Below are positions 7,691-15,611 of a stretch of DNA of 42,284 nucleotides, one piece after another; the first letter of the stretch is position 1; each line of letters starts with the position of its first letter. The position numbers and the translations under genes were made by a program. Under the pieces are notes generated by a model that worked only from the letters and a program-made list of their open reading frames with translations, did not search any database and was not told where the DNA came from. Origin of the DNA: Myxococcales bacterium (GTDB lineage Bacteria > Myxococcota_A > Polyangia > Polyangiales > Houyiibacteriaceae); NCBI GenBank assembly GCA_019637115.1, contig JAHBWH010000059.1, forward strand, positions 1-42,284. Reading direction: 5' to 3'.

Positions 7691-9054
7691 TGCCTGCTCC
7701 CTCGAGAGACGGTACCGCGCGAGGCGCGTCGCTCCTCCTTCGCGGTTACGAAGTAGAGGATCGTCGCCACGCTGAACGCTACCAGCGCGGCGATCATCAG
7801 GCCGTCCGTCGCCAGAGCGAGCCCCCTCCCCGTACGGCGCACGCTTGGGTCGGCGGCTTCGTTCCAGCGTCGGGAGGCGCGAAGCGCGAGCGTGCCGGTG
7901 ACCGCTCCACCGGCCATCGAGCCGACGCCGATGCCGCCGATGACCCAGGTGGCGGCGGACCGCTCGATCCTCGGCGGCGACTCGAGGGTCACGGTCAACC
8001 ACGCCGGATCGTCTGCGACGATCTCTACCTCGCCCTCGTAAGGGCGGAGGCCTGGATGAGTGAGGCGAATCGTGTGTGCTCCCACCGGCAGATCGGCGAG
8101 CACGACGGGAGCAAACCCGGCTCCCTCGCCGTCGACCTCGACGACCGCACCCGCGCTGCTAGCGGTCACCGTCAGCTCTCCGGTGGGGGGTGGCAGTCGC
8201 GCCGGCGCCACCAAGATCTCGGCCGCTTCGAGCGGCACGACCCGAACGAGTGACTGCCAGCGCTCGTAGCCCGAGGCCTCGACCGTGAGCGTGTAGTCGC
8301 CCGGAGGGATTCGCGCGGTGCACGGCAACGTCCCCGAGTAGGCGAGCGCTCCCGCGGAGTCACGAGCCTCCACGAGCGCTCCGTTGGGGCCATCGAGGAG
8401 GAGCTCGCCGAGCAGTCGAGGAAGCGCGGCCTCGACGATGGAGCGCTCGCCCGTTCGCGCCGAGATGTCGACGGTCCGGGGCTCGTGGTGCGGCAGGTGA
8501 AGCTCGATCCGGTGCTCCCCGGCCGAGAGGGCGATGAGTCGTGGCGTCGTCCCAAAGCTCCCCCGCTCGCGCCCATCGACGAAGATCTCGGCGCCGGGTG
8601 GATCGCTGCGTACTTCCGCGAGGGCCAATCCCGGCTCGATTCTCCGGCGAGCGCGCTCCGCGAAGTCGCGCCGCGACGGATCGTCGTCCTCGCTCTCGAG
8701 ATACCGAACGTAGAACAAGAAGGCCTGATCGGGCTGCTCGAGCCGCTCGAAGCAGAGCGCGATGTTGAAAAGCGCGGCGGGATGCGGCGCGAGTCGGTGC
8801 AGCGCGAAGAACGAGCGGAGCGCGGACTCGAAGCGTCTCGCGCGGTAGTGGGCTCGCGCGGCGGCGTCGTGGAAACGCGCTTCGGCAGCGACGTCCGCGC
8901 GCACGCTCGAAGTCCACCCGAGACTCGATGCGAGCGAGAGCGCGATCAGGATGGCGGTCACGCCGTGGGACGGACCTCTTGCACCTTGCCCGTGCTGGCC
9001 TCGCGTCGAGCCAGCGACAACTCCGTTCCATCGGGTGAAGGTCGAGCCGAGCAT
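7687..9054 (-). CDS. TPR-PEGA protein P1 with C-terminal membrane hairpin
   Basis: A 455-residue paralogue and operon partner of P2. After a roughly 30-residue leader comes a signal-like hydrophobic stretch (VTAILIALSLASSLGW), then TPR-like helices (YRARRFESALRSFFALHRLA) and PEGA-type beta repeats (RSDPPGAEIFVDGRERGSF, PPGDYTLTVEASGYERWQS, LPVGAHTIRLTHPGLRPY). Two hydrophobic segments follow near the C-terminus (ATWVIGGIGVGSMAGGAVTG and LMIAALVAFSVATILYFVT). This order, TPR then PEGA then a two-helix tail, is common in myxobacterial envelope proteins. The ATG at 9054 is chosen because P2 has a leader of similar length before its hydrophobic segment; GTG at 8961 would start directly at the signal. 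The gene is divergent from A1. Confidence 0.8.
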   Translation of the reverse strand: MLGSTFTRWNGVVAGSTRGQHGQGARGPSHGVTAILIALSLASSLGWTSSVRADVAAEARFHDAAARAHYRARRFESALRSFFALHRLAPHPAALFNIALCFERLEQPDQAFLFYVRYLESEDDDPSRRDFAERARRRIEPGLALAEVRSDPPGAEIFVDGRERGSFGTTPRLIALSAGEHRIELHLPHHEPRTVDISARTGERSIVEAALPRLLGELLLDGPNGALVEARDSAGALAYSGTLPCTARIPPGDYTLTVEASGYERWQSLVRVVPLEAAEILVAPARLPPPTGELTVTASSAGAVVEVDGEGAGFAPVVLADLPVGAHTIRLTHPGLRPYEGEVEIVADDPAWLTVTLESPPRIERSAATWVIGGIGVGSMAGGAVTGTLALRASRRWNEAADPSVRRTGRGLALATDGLMIAALVAFSVATILYFVTAKEERRASRGTVSRGSRQ

Positions 9055-9408
9055 CCACAAAACCCCCACGCGCCTCCCGCCTTGACATCGATCGGCACGG
9101 CGTTCGGACGACGATACGACAGCCAGCCGTGGGAAAGAAGACCCGACGATTGTATCTCGTGCCGAGGAGGCTCGGCCGCGATGGTGGTGCAAGATCGAGG
9201 TGTCGTTCTCCACGCGCGAACGACCACGAGCGGCGCCATGCGAGGCGCTCGGAAGGCCGCACGGGAGCAGGATGGATTGACCATGGACGTCGCCGTCTTC
9301 GCCGACGTAGCCTCCAAGTCGTCCGACGAACGGGCACGATGCGGTCACGAGGCGTCGTTCCGAGATGAGGCCCCGCGAAAGTCCGGGGCAGCAGGGGAGG
9401 AGGGGAGA
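9055..9408. other. Divergent intergenic region between P1 and A1
   Basis: This 354-bp stretch holds no convincing gene; the frames through it are Arg-rich and lack the coding pattern of the neighbours. It must carry promoters for the P1-P2 operon on one side and A1-B1-kinase1 on the other. A TTGACA hexamer at 9082-9087 on the plus strand is a possible -35 element, but no good -10 lies at 16-18 bp. A strong ribosome site (AGGGGAG) sits at the right end before A1. Confidence 0.5.
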
Positions 9409-10329
9409 ATGGTGCGGTTGGTGATGACCGTGGTCCTCGCAGGGGGGCTCGCGTGCGCCGTCGAGGATCAACCGACGTTGGTCGAAGTGCTCCCGAGTGC
9501 CCGTCGCTACTACACTCACGTCATCCCGCCGCTGCTCACGGCTTGCGGCACGGTCCGCCCTGGTTTCGATGCCGACACCTACGACGTGTTCTCGGATGCT
9601 TCCTGCACGATCGCCGTCACCTATCACTTCCGCCGAGACGCGGGCGTGACCTATGTGGAGTGGTGGAACTACATCATCAACATGAGCGAGCCGGACCCGG
9701 CTGCCGATCTGCCGCCGCATCTGGACGCACTCTGGCCGGCGGCGGGAGAGAGCGCGCTGCACACCTACTTCCGATGGCGCGTGGTCGAAACCTCTTCGGT
9801 CGGAACCTTTCGCGAGACCGACATTCAGCGTTGGTCGCTCGTGCTCGAAGATGTCTCGCGGTGGGGGTCGCGTGCATACGTGCCATCTGGATTCTGTCCG
9901 GAGCTCGACCCGCCCGAGGAGTGCTGGAACGCCGAGCGCAACGGCTACGACGTCGACGTTCAAGAGTCGCTCACGATCCGCTCCTCCCGAGACGATGTGG
10001 TCCTCTGGCTGGAGGAGTTCAGCGTGGCGAGACAGGGCGATGATTTCAGGTTCTCCGGTTTCTTGGGCTTTCCGGAGCTCGGCGGATTCCCTTCGGAATC
10101 CGAGCCACAAGGGTGGACGTTCTCCTATCTCCCTTGTGAGCCAAGCGCATCCTCCGACGGGCAGGGTCCCGGCTTCTGCGCGCCGTGTCGCTTCATCAGC
10201 GGCACCAACGAGCTCCCACGCTGCGAATGGGAGAACGTGCGTGCACTGCCTGCGAACCCGTCGCTCATTCACCCGTCTTGGGTCGAGCGATATGGAGTGT
10301 ACTTCGAGGAGATTCATGGTGGTTTGTGA
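9409..10329 (+). CDS. Secreted protein A1 (family A, undescribed)
   Basis: A 306-residue exported protein with no family recognised. The N-terminus MVRLVMTVVLAGGLAC is a short signal peptide ending in a possible lipidation Cys16, though the lipobox is imperfect. It is a divergent paralogue of A2. Both share a CGxxRPGF motif near residue 45-55, a SCTI or FCTI followed by a T(Y)xxxYxxxG(V)xYxE strand pair, an FRWRVVE/FRYRVEA strand, and a C-terminal ALPANPSLI...WV...YFEEIH (A1) versus ALPADPCLI...WV...LFERIH (A2). Conserved Cys suggest disulfides outside the cytoplasm. The start is fixed by AGGGGAGA right before the ATG. It overlaps B1 by a GTGA junction, so A and B are co-translated. The function is unknown; a partner role for B is inferred. 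Confidence 0.8.
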   Translation: MVRLVMTVVLAGGLACAVEDQPTLVEVLPSARRYYTHVIPPLLTACGTVRPGFDADTYDVFSDASCTIAVTYHFRRDAGVTYVEWWNYIINMSEPDPAADLPPHLDALWPAAGESALHTYFRWRVVETSSVGTFRETDIQRWSLVLEDVSRWGSRAYVPSGFCPELDPPEECWNAERNGYDVDVQESLTIRSSRDDVVLWLEEFSVARQGDDFRFSGFLGFPELGGFPSESEPQGWTFSYLPCEPSASSDGQGPGFCAPCRFISGTNELPRCEWENVRALPANPSLIHPSWVERYGVYFEEIHGGL

Positions 10330-12473
10330 CGTGCTGGCGAACAATCTCCTTCGCGATGTTGCTCGCGGGCTGCGCGCTCGCGCTCCCATTCGACGATCTC
10401 GAGGAGCGGGGGCCAGTTCGTTGTGCGAACGGCGTCGACGACGACGCCGACGGCCTCGTCGACTGTGACGACCCCGACTGTGACGGCGAGTGTCCGGAGA
10501 CCTCGTCGGTGGCGTGCACGAACTGTCGCGACGACGACGGGGACGGGCTGGTGGACCACGCGGACCCGGACTGTTGGTTTCCGCTTGGTCCGGCGGCCCA
10601 CGTGGCGCTCTCGGTGGAGGATGAGCGTGCGCGCTGCGCCTCGACTCTTGGGTCCCGGTTGCACGCCAGCCCGTCGTCGGGGGAGTGGCAGATAGAGGGG
10701 ACTTGGGAAGGGGACACGGTACGACTCGACGGGGGCCCGCTCTGTTCCGCGACCGGAGGGACCTCATCCGATTGTGGCGCGGTGTGGACGCTGGTCGCAG
10801 CTCGTGGCGGCGTCTGCTGGACCTTGCGAGCCGAGCTGCAGCTCGAGGAGTCCGGATCCTCCGTCCGGATTGGTCTGAGTCAGGTGCCGGAGACGCTCTC
10901 GGCGGGGTCGAGCATCCTCGTGGGTCTGCGTCGCTCTGGGGAGTCCGTCGAGGTGGGGCTCTCCATGCCTCACGCGGGAGCTCACGAGACGCTCGCTGCG
11001 GGCTCCGGTTGGGTCCAGGTCGAGCTTCGAGCGTCTCCGCTGGAACCGAGCGAGCCCTGCGAGCATGCGTCCGAGGCGGTCCTTCGACTCGTCGCTCGCA
11101 GCGTGGGAAGTCACCTCACGCTGAGTCGGGCGACCGACGGCGCGTTGTTCTCGGTCCCCGCGCATTGGTCTCCCGACGAGGACCTACACCTCGTGGCGCG
11201 CGTTCAGGACCTCGGCACCGTGCGGCTCCGCGGATTCGAGATCGACCGGGAACGCCATGACCCGTGCGGATATCGCTTTCCTCAGATCGAGGGTGATGAA
11301 GGCGGCCCCGCCATCGTGTTGGGGGTGGCGCAGGGGATGGGACGGATTTGTGTGCTGGGGTCGACGCCGCTCGGGCCTCGTCGCGAGCCTTTCTACGAGC
11401 CCGCCCGCCACCACGGGAGCCCCCCGCCGCCATCCGACGTCGGGAAGCCCTTCGCCTCCTGGTTCGTCTCGGATCGCGGGCTGGGCTCGTTCGCGGCCGC
11501 TGAATCGCCGCCGCGCGGCCCGTTCCGGTCGAGCGCGCTGGAGGGCCGGCACGTGCGCGGTGGCCAGCTCGCGTGGGTGCCCGACGAAGGGTTCGAAGCG
11601 ATATTGCTGGTCTCCGACGAGCCCGAGCGCGACGGGCGGCTCGTACGTCTGACGAGCCCCGACTGCGAGCGATGGTCTGAGCTCGGCTTCGACGATCCAT
11701 CGGGTGCGTTCCGTGGAATGCACCCCTTGCTCTACGAAGCGTCAAATCAAACGCGAAGGCTCGTCCTCGGAGAGCCGGGGGAAGGCTATTGCTGCTCGCA
11801 GAGGGTCGGGAGTCGCGATGAGGAGTGCTTCTGCGGAGAGGCGGACACGCGGGCTTTCGTGAAGCCGACCCACGTGCCCTGCTGGGGATATCCGAGGGGT
11901 CGACTGGTGGAGGTAACCTCCGAGGACGGCGCGAGGTGGACGGCGCGTTCATCGAGCAGCCTCCCCGCGATGGATCGATGGAGCTCACCGTGCGGCGGGC
12001 TCGGACCCGCCGCCATTCCGGCCGAAGAGTCGGCGCGAAACTACCCGGTCGAAGTCCGGCAGCTCTGCGAGGTCGGAGGCAGACGACTCTTCGTGGGCTC
12101 TTCGACGGGATCACTCAAGGATCCATCCGTCGGCGTGGAGCTGGTGATGGACCTTGGCGAAGGGACCGGGCGATCTCCGTTGGTCGTGGACGGAAGGCGA
12201 TGGCCGGTGTCGTGGCTCGGCGCGAACGAGCGCCTCGGCACCTTCGACGCGGCGCGGGTTTCCGAGCCGCAGGTGCTTTGGCTCGGGCATCACCAAGGAG
12301 ACCCGCGATGCGCCGTCGAAGCGTTGCTCTTCTATCGCGGATTTCACGAGGTGCGACACGAGCACTCTGGGCTGTCGACGTCCCTCGGGGGAGCCGTGGG
12401 TGTGCTACCCGTGCGCATCGAGCGCGCACGAGAAGAGCGGGTAGCGCCGTTCTGCCGCTGCAACGTCCTCTGA
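10326..12473 (+). CDS. Large secreted lipoprotein B1 (family B: DxDxDG repeats, lectin-like and propeller-like regions)
   Basis: A 715-residue lipoprotein beginning at GTG 10326, overlapping the A1 stop; the signal peptide ends in LLAGC (about residue 17). Next come two Asp-rich Cys repeats, CANGVDDDADGLVDCDDPDC and CTNCRDDDGDGLVDHADPDC, like the Ca-binding DxDxDG loops common in myxobacterial surface proteins. Residues about 120-310 look like a concanavalin/LamG-type jelly roll (CWTLRAELQLEESGSSVRIG, then VRLRGFEIDR). The rest (about 310-715) repeats blade-like beta segments such as RLVRLTSPDCERWSELGF, RLVEVTSEDGARWTA, FDAARVSEPQVLWLG and ALLFYRGFHEV, reminiscent of five-bladed propellers of the GH43/GH32 type. 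Those fold calls are inference. It is a paralogue of B2, and kinase1 follows 14 bp downstream. Confidence 0.78.
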   Translation: MTCWRTISFAMLLAGCALALPFDDLEERGPVRCANGVDDDADGLVDCDDPDCDGECPETSSVACTNCRDDDGDGLVDHADPDCWFPLGPAAHVALSVEDERARCASTLGSRLHASPSSGEWQIEGTWEGDTVRLDGGPLCSATGGTSSDCGAVWTLVAARGGVCWTLRAELQLEESGSSVRIGLSQVPETLSAGSSILVGLRRSGESVEVGLSMPHAGAHETLAAGSGWVQVELRASPLEPSEPCEHASEAVLRLVARSVGSHLTLSRATDGALFSVPAHWSPDEDLHLVARVQDLGTVRLRGFEIDRERHDPCGYRFPQIEGDEGGPAIVLGVAQGMGRICVLGSTPLGPRREPFYEPARHHGSPPPPSDVGKPFASWFVSDRGLGSFAAAESPPRGPFRSSALEGRHVRGGQLAWVPDEGFEAILLVSDEPERDGRLVRLTSPDCERWSELGFDDPSGAFRGMHPLLYEASNQTRRLVLGEPGEGYCCSQRVGSRDEECFCGEADTRAFVKPTHVPCWGYPRGRLVEVTSEDGARWTARSSSSLPAMDRWSSPCGGLGPAAIPAEESARNYPVEVRQLCEVGGRRLFVGSSTGSLKDPSVGVELVMDLGEGTGRSPLVVDGRRWPVSWLGANERLGTFDAARVSEPQVLWLGHHQGDPRCAVEALLFYRGFHEVRHEHSGLSTSLGGAVGVLPVRIERAREERVAPFCRCNVL

Positions 12474-12487
12474 GTGGAGAGCAGGTG

Positions 12488-13582
12488 ATGGAGACGAAAG
12501 AGGACTCGGAGCTCGACCGGTTTCTGAGGTCCCTCCTCCGTCCCGGAGACGGTGAGGAGATCGAAGAACTCGAGCCTGGAACACTGCTTCCGGGTGGGTA
12601 CCAGCTCTCACTGCGGCTTGGTCGAGGGGGCATGGGGATCGTTTACGCAGCGACGCGCGACGGAGATGATCGGCGCTATGCCGTGAAGATCCTCCCACAA
12701 TGTGACCCGGGATCGTTGGAAGTAGCCCGTTTCGTTCGGGAGGCGAAGGTAGTGCGTGAGCTGCGACACGAAAGCATCGTTTGCGTCTGTGATTTTGGTT
12801 TTGTAGGGAACCGGCCGTACCTTGTAATGGAGAGGTTGAGTGGAGAGACGCTCGGTCGTTGGATGGCGCGCGAAGAGCGGACGACACCGTCGATCGCATG
12901 GCGGCTTCTCACGCCCGTCGCAGAGGCGCTGATGCACGCCCACGCGCAAGGGATCGTCCATCGTGACGTCAAGCCGGAGAACGTCTTCCTGGTTCGTTCG
13001 ACGCACCCGGTGGGCGGATCGAGTCAGGCCGAGGTGGTCGACCGGGATCGGACCGAGGTCGGCACCGGGGCGGGAAGGGTTGGCGATCGAGACTCGAGCC
13101 TCGGGCCATCGAGACCTGCGACGAGCTCGCGCGCGAAGGCTCGGGCGTCCGCGAGGGTTCTACCTCGCGCCAAGCTCCTCGACTTTGGGATCGCAAAGCT
13201 GGTCGAGCCCGCGAGCGACGTGCTGACACGCAGCGGGATCCGGCTCGGCACGCCTGCCTACATGGCTCCCGAGCAGATCACGTCGTCGCGCACGGTGGGA
13301 CCGAGCTGCGATCAGTACGCGCTCGCGGTGGTGCTCTTCGAGCTCGTCGGCGGGGCGCTGCCGCACGGAGGCGTGAGCGCAGACGTGATGCTTGCGGTGA
13401 AGGTCGACACGCCGCCACGAGACCTAGGGGAGCTGGCGCCCGAGGCGCCGCCAGCTTTTCAGGACGCAGTGATGCGAGGGTTGTGTGTCGACCCTGCCGA
13501 CCGCTTTCGTGACGTCGGGGAGTTCTGGAGCGCGGTTGGCCGGGCGATCCGGGCGGCACCGCTTGCCTTGAGAGGAGACTAA
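12488..13582 (+). CDS. Soluble Hanks-type Ser/Thr kinase with long insertion (kinase1)
   Basis: A 364-residue kinase with all catalytic signatures: P-loop LGRGGMGIVY (44-53), Lys67 in YAVKIL, HRDVKPEN (158-165), LLDFGIAK (DFG 232-234) and GTPAYMAPEQ. Between HRDVKPEN and DFG is about 54 extra residues (171-226) rich in Ser, Arg, Asp and Thr; most relatives have about 18 residues from HRD to DFG. No membrane segment or C-terminal domain follows the kinase, unlike kinase2 and kinase3, so it should be cytoplasmic. ATG 12488 lies 14 bp after B1, making an A1-B1-kinase1 operon. The stop overlaps that of convergent kinase2 by 4 bp. The likely role is phosphorylating island regulators such as the sigma factor or HTH protein (inference). 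Confidence 0.92.
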   Translation: METKEDSELDRFLRSLLRPGDGEEIEELEPGTLLPGGYQLSLRLGRGGMGIVYAATRDGDDRRYAVKILPQCDPGSLEVARFVREAKVVRELRHESIVCVCDFGFVGNRPYLVMERLSGETLGRWMAREERTTPSIAWRLLTPVAEALMHAHAQGIVHRDVKPENVFLVRSTHPVGGSSQAEVVDRDRTEVGTGAGRVGDRDSSLGPSRPATSSRAKARASARVLPRAKLLDFGIAKLVEPASDVLTRSGIRLGTPAYMAPEQITSSRTVGPSCDQYALAVVLFELVGGALPHGGVSADVMLAVKVDTPPRDLGELAPEAPPAFQDAVMRGLCVDPADRFRDVGEFWSAVGRAIRAAPLALRGD

Positions 13583-15252
13583 CGTTGGTACTGCGAAGGC
13601 GCGAGGTCGGGCAGTGGGCGATGGGTCGCCCGGCTCGGTGCAAGTCGGACGTGAACTCGGCGCGGCCCATTGGGGTCGATGGTGTGCCGTACGGCGCGGT
13701 GTCCCAGTCTTTCGAAGCGAATGCGCGTGGGGCCACGCTCCGAGTCGAGCGTGAGCGTGTGCGGCGTGCGCCCTACGACTTCCCCGTCGACGATCACGTC
13801 GGCACCGGGCGGCGTCGACACGAGCTGGATGCGACGTTCACCGTCGGTGCTGCTCGAGCGCTCGGGGAGATCGTCGTCCGAGGGGCCGGACCTCGTCCCG
13901 GCGAGGTCACCCTCCGACCCCGGCGTCTCGGCGAGGTCGCCCTCCGACCCTGGGGTCTCGGCGGGGTCGCCCTCCGACCCCGGCGCGCCGAGCACCTGCA
14001 CTGCCTCGAGCGCGCCGAGCGCGTGTGTAGGCTGGGTGGCGTCGCTGGGAGGGCGCGACCCGAGCGCCGCGGGGGCTCGTGGCAGGTCGCCTGGCTCCCG
14101 AACCGAGACGAAGCCGAGCGCACTGAGCACGCCGAGCACACCGAGGGCAGCGAGCCACCTGTTCGCGTGACGCCGAGCGCGAACCGGTGGCAGGGCCTCG
14201 GTGTCCGGGGGGCTGCTGGCGCGGGGCGCGGGGTCGAAGAAGGGAGCTGTGTCGGAGTCGGTGACGCAACGCTCGGCGTCGACATCCCAGGCGGATCGCC
14301 AAGCTTCGCGCAGCTCATCAGCCGAGGCCCACCGCTTGCCGGGGGACTTCTCGAGGCAACGTGCCACCAGCGAGGCGACCGTCGCGGGAAGATCGGGGCG
14401 GCGCGCCGCCAGGGGCGGAGGCGGCTCCGTCGTGTGTCTCAGAACGCATTCATAGACCGACGTCGCAGGGAAAGGCAGCTCGCCGGCCAACGCTTCGAAC
14501 ATGATCACGCCGAGCGAGTACAGGTCTGCGCGGTGGTCGACGGGAGCGCCACGGCTCTGCTCGGGCGACATGTAGAGCGGCGTGCCGATGAGCTGGCCGG
14601 TCCGGGTGAGCCGAACGTCATGCCCTTGGCTCTGCGTGATCTTCGACATTCCGAAGTCGAGGATCTTCGCGACCACGCTCTTTCCGCGTCGCGACAGGTA
14701 GATGTTTGCGGGCTTGAGGTCGCGATGCACGACCCCTGCATCATGGGCGGCGGCGAGCCCGCGGAGGACCTCGTCGAAGAGCCTACGCGCCTCGTCGTCC
14801 GGAAGCCACGGCGTGGGCTCACGGGCCTGCCGTTCGAGGCGCTGCGAGAGATCTTCACCTTCGAGCAACTCCATGACGACGTAGACGAAGCCCTCCTCGG
14901 TGTGCCCGAGATCGGTGACGTCGATGATGTGGTCGTGCCGTATCGAGCTCGCGGTGCGCGCCTCTTGCACCAGCCGGTGCGCCGCGTGCGCGTCGCTCGC
15001 GTCCGACGCGAGCACCACCTTCACGGCGAACTTTCGACGAAGCGTGCGGTGCGTCGCCTCATACACCGCGCCCATCCCACCGCGGCCGACGAGACGCTCG
15101 ATCCGATACGTTCCACCGATCACCTTGCCGACCGGAAGCAAGAGTCGGTCGGAGGGCATGGGGGCGGTGTCGGCGTAGAGCGCCGCTGCCTCTTCGCTCT
15201 CGTCGCAACTCGGTCCCTCGCGGGTCGTCGACACAGCCCGAGGGTACATCAT
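13579..15252 (-). CDS. Membrane Ser/Thr kinase with C-terminal PEGA domain (kinase2)
   Basis: A 557-residue bitopic kinase. The cytoplasmic kinase domain (about 45-325) has P-loop VGRGGMGAVYEA, Lys78 in FAVKVV, HRDLKPAN (176-183), ILDFGMSK (DFG 199-201) and GTPLYMSPEQ. After a linker there is one membrane helix (about 365-384), an extracytoplasmic linker with three 10-residue repeats PGSEGDLAET (424-453), and a PEGA domain (about 476-540: VSTPPGADVIVDGEVVGRTP). This is a classic sensor layout: PEGA outside, kinase inside. ATG 15252 is chosen; the frame stays open to 15486, but codon usage just upstream of 15252 is poor and no ribosome site is seen. The gene is divergent from B2, so the two may share control. 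Confidence 0.92.
   Translation of the reverse strand: MMYPRAVSTTREGPSCDESEEAAALYADTAPMPSDRLLLPVGKVIGGTYRIERLVGRGGMGAVYEATHRTLRRKFAVKVVLASDASDAHAAHRLVQEARTASSIRHDHIIDVTDLGHTEEGFVYVVMELLEGEDLSQRLERQAREPTPWLPDDEARRLFDEVLRGLAAAHDAGVVHRDLKPANIYLSRRGKSVVAKILDFGMSKITQSQGHDVRLTRTGQLIGTPLYMSPEQSRGAPVDHRADLYSLGVIMFEALAGELPFPATSVYECVLRHTTEPPPPLAARRPDLPATVASLVARCLEKSPGKRWASADELREAWRSAWDVDAERCVTDSDTAPFFDPAPRASSPPDTEALPPVRARRHANRWLAALGVLGVLSALGFVSVREPGDLPRAPAALGSRPPSDATQPTHALGALEAVQVLGAPGSEGDPAETPGSEGDLAETPGSEGDLAGTRSGPSDDDLPERSSSTDGERRIQLVSTPPGADVIVDGEVVGRTPHTLTLDSERGPTRIRFERLGHRAVRHTIDPNGPRRVHVRLAPSRATHRPLPDLAPSQYQR
13894..13983 (-). repeat. Three 30-bp tandem repeats inside kinase2
   Basis: Three consecutive 30-bp units encode PGSEGDPAET, PGSEGDLAET and PGSEGDLAGT in the extracytoplasmic linker. 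Near-identity at the DNA level points to recent slippage or duplication; copy number may vary between strains. Confidence 0.85.
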
Positions 15253-15611
15253 CGTCCGCTGTGGAGCAGAGCCTGCTGTCGATGGGCAGGCTCGTGTTGC
15301 ACGTCCTATGAGCCGCCGCACGCGGCGCGGGGTGTGAACATGCCTCAGGCCTTGGGCCTGGAGCGCGCGCGCAGCGTGCTCGAAGCGCCGGAAGTGCGCC
15401 GGGATTCGGCCGAGCCGGAGCGCGGCCTCTCGGTCGTTCGGATCCTCGCGAGTGCGGCGCTCGTAGAGTGCGCTCGCGCAAACCATCTTGTGTACCCGCT
15501 GTCGGGGCTGCTAGCGTCCTCACCGGCGTGGGGAAGTGGTCGATCTATCCACGATGGAATCGATCCCCCTGGCGCGTCTGTGGTCGTGGACCGAGCCGAC
15601 GGACGACCTTG
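15253..15611. other. Divergent intergenic region between kinase2 and B2
   Basis: A 359-bp region with no confident gene. A perfect inverted repeat CAGGCC-TTG-GGCCTG lies at 15346-15360. On the minus strand, 15340-15486 reads as a TPR-like peptide with good codon bias (LYERRTREDPNDREAALRLG), in the same frame as kinase2 but separated from it by about 70 bp of poor codon usage. It may be a remnant of an ancestral N-terminal TPR unit. Confidence 0.4.

Noticed and set aside
9082-9117. Promoter from TTGACA at 9082
   Set aside because: No acceptable -10 hexamer at 16-18 bp, so it is not listed as a promoter.
8485-9408. Plus-strand extension upstream of A1
   Set aside because: It overlaps the P1 gene in antisense and would bury A1's signal peptide and strong ribosome site.
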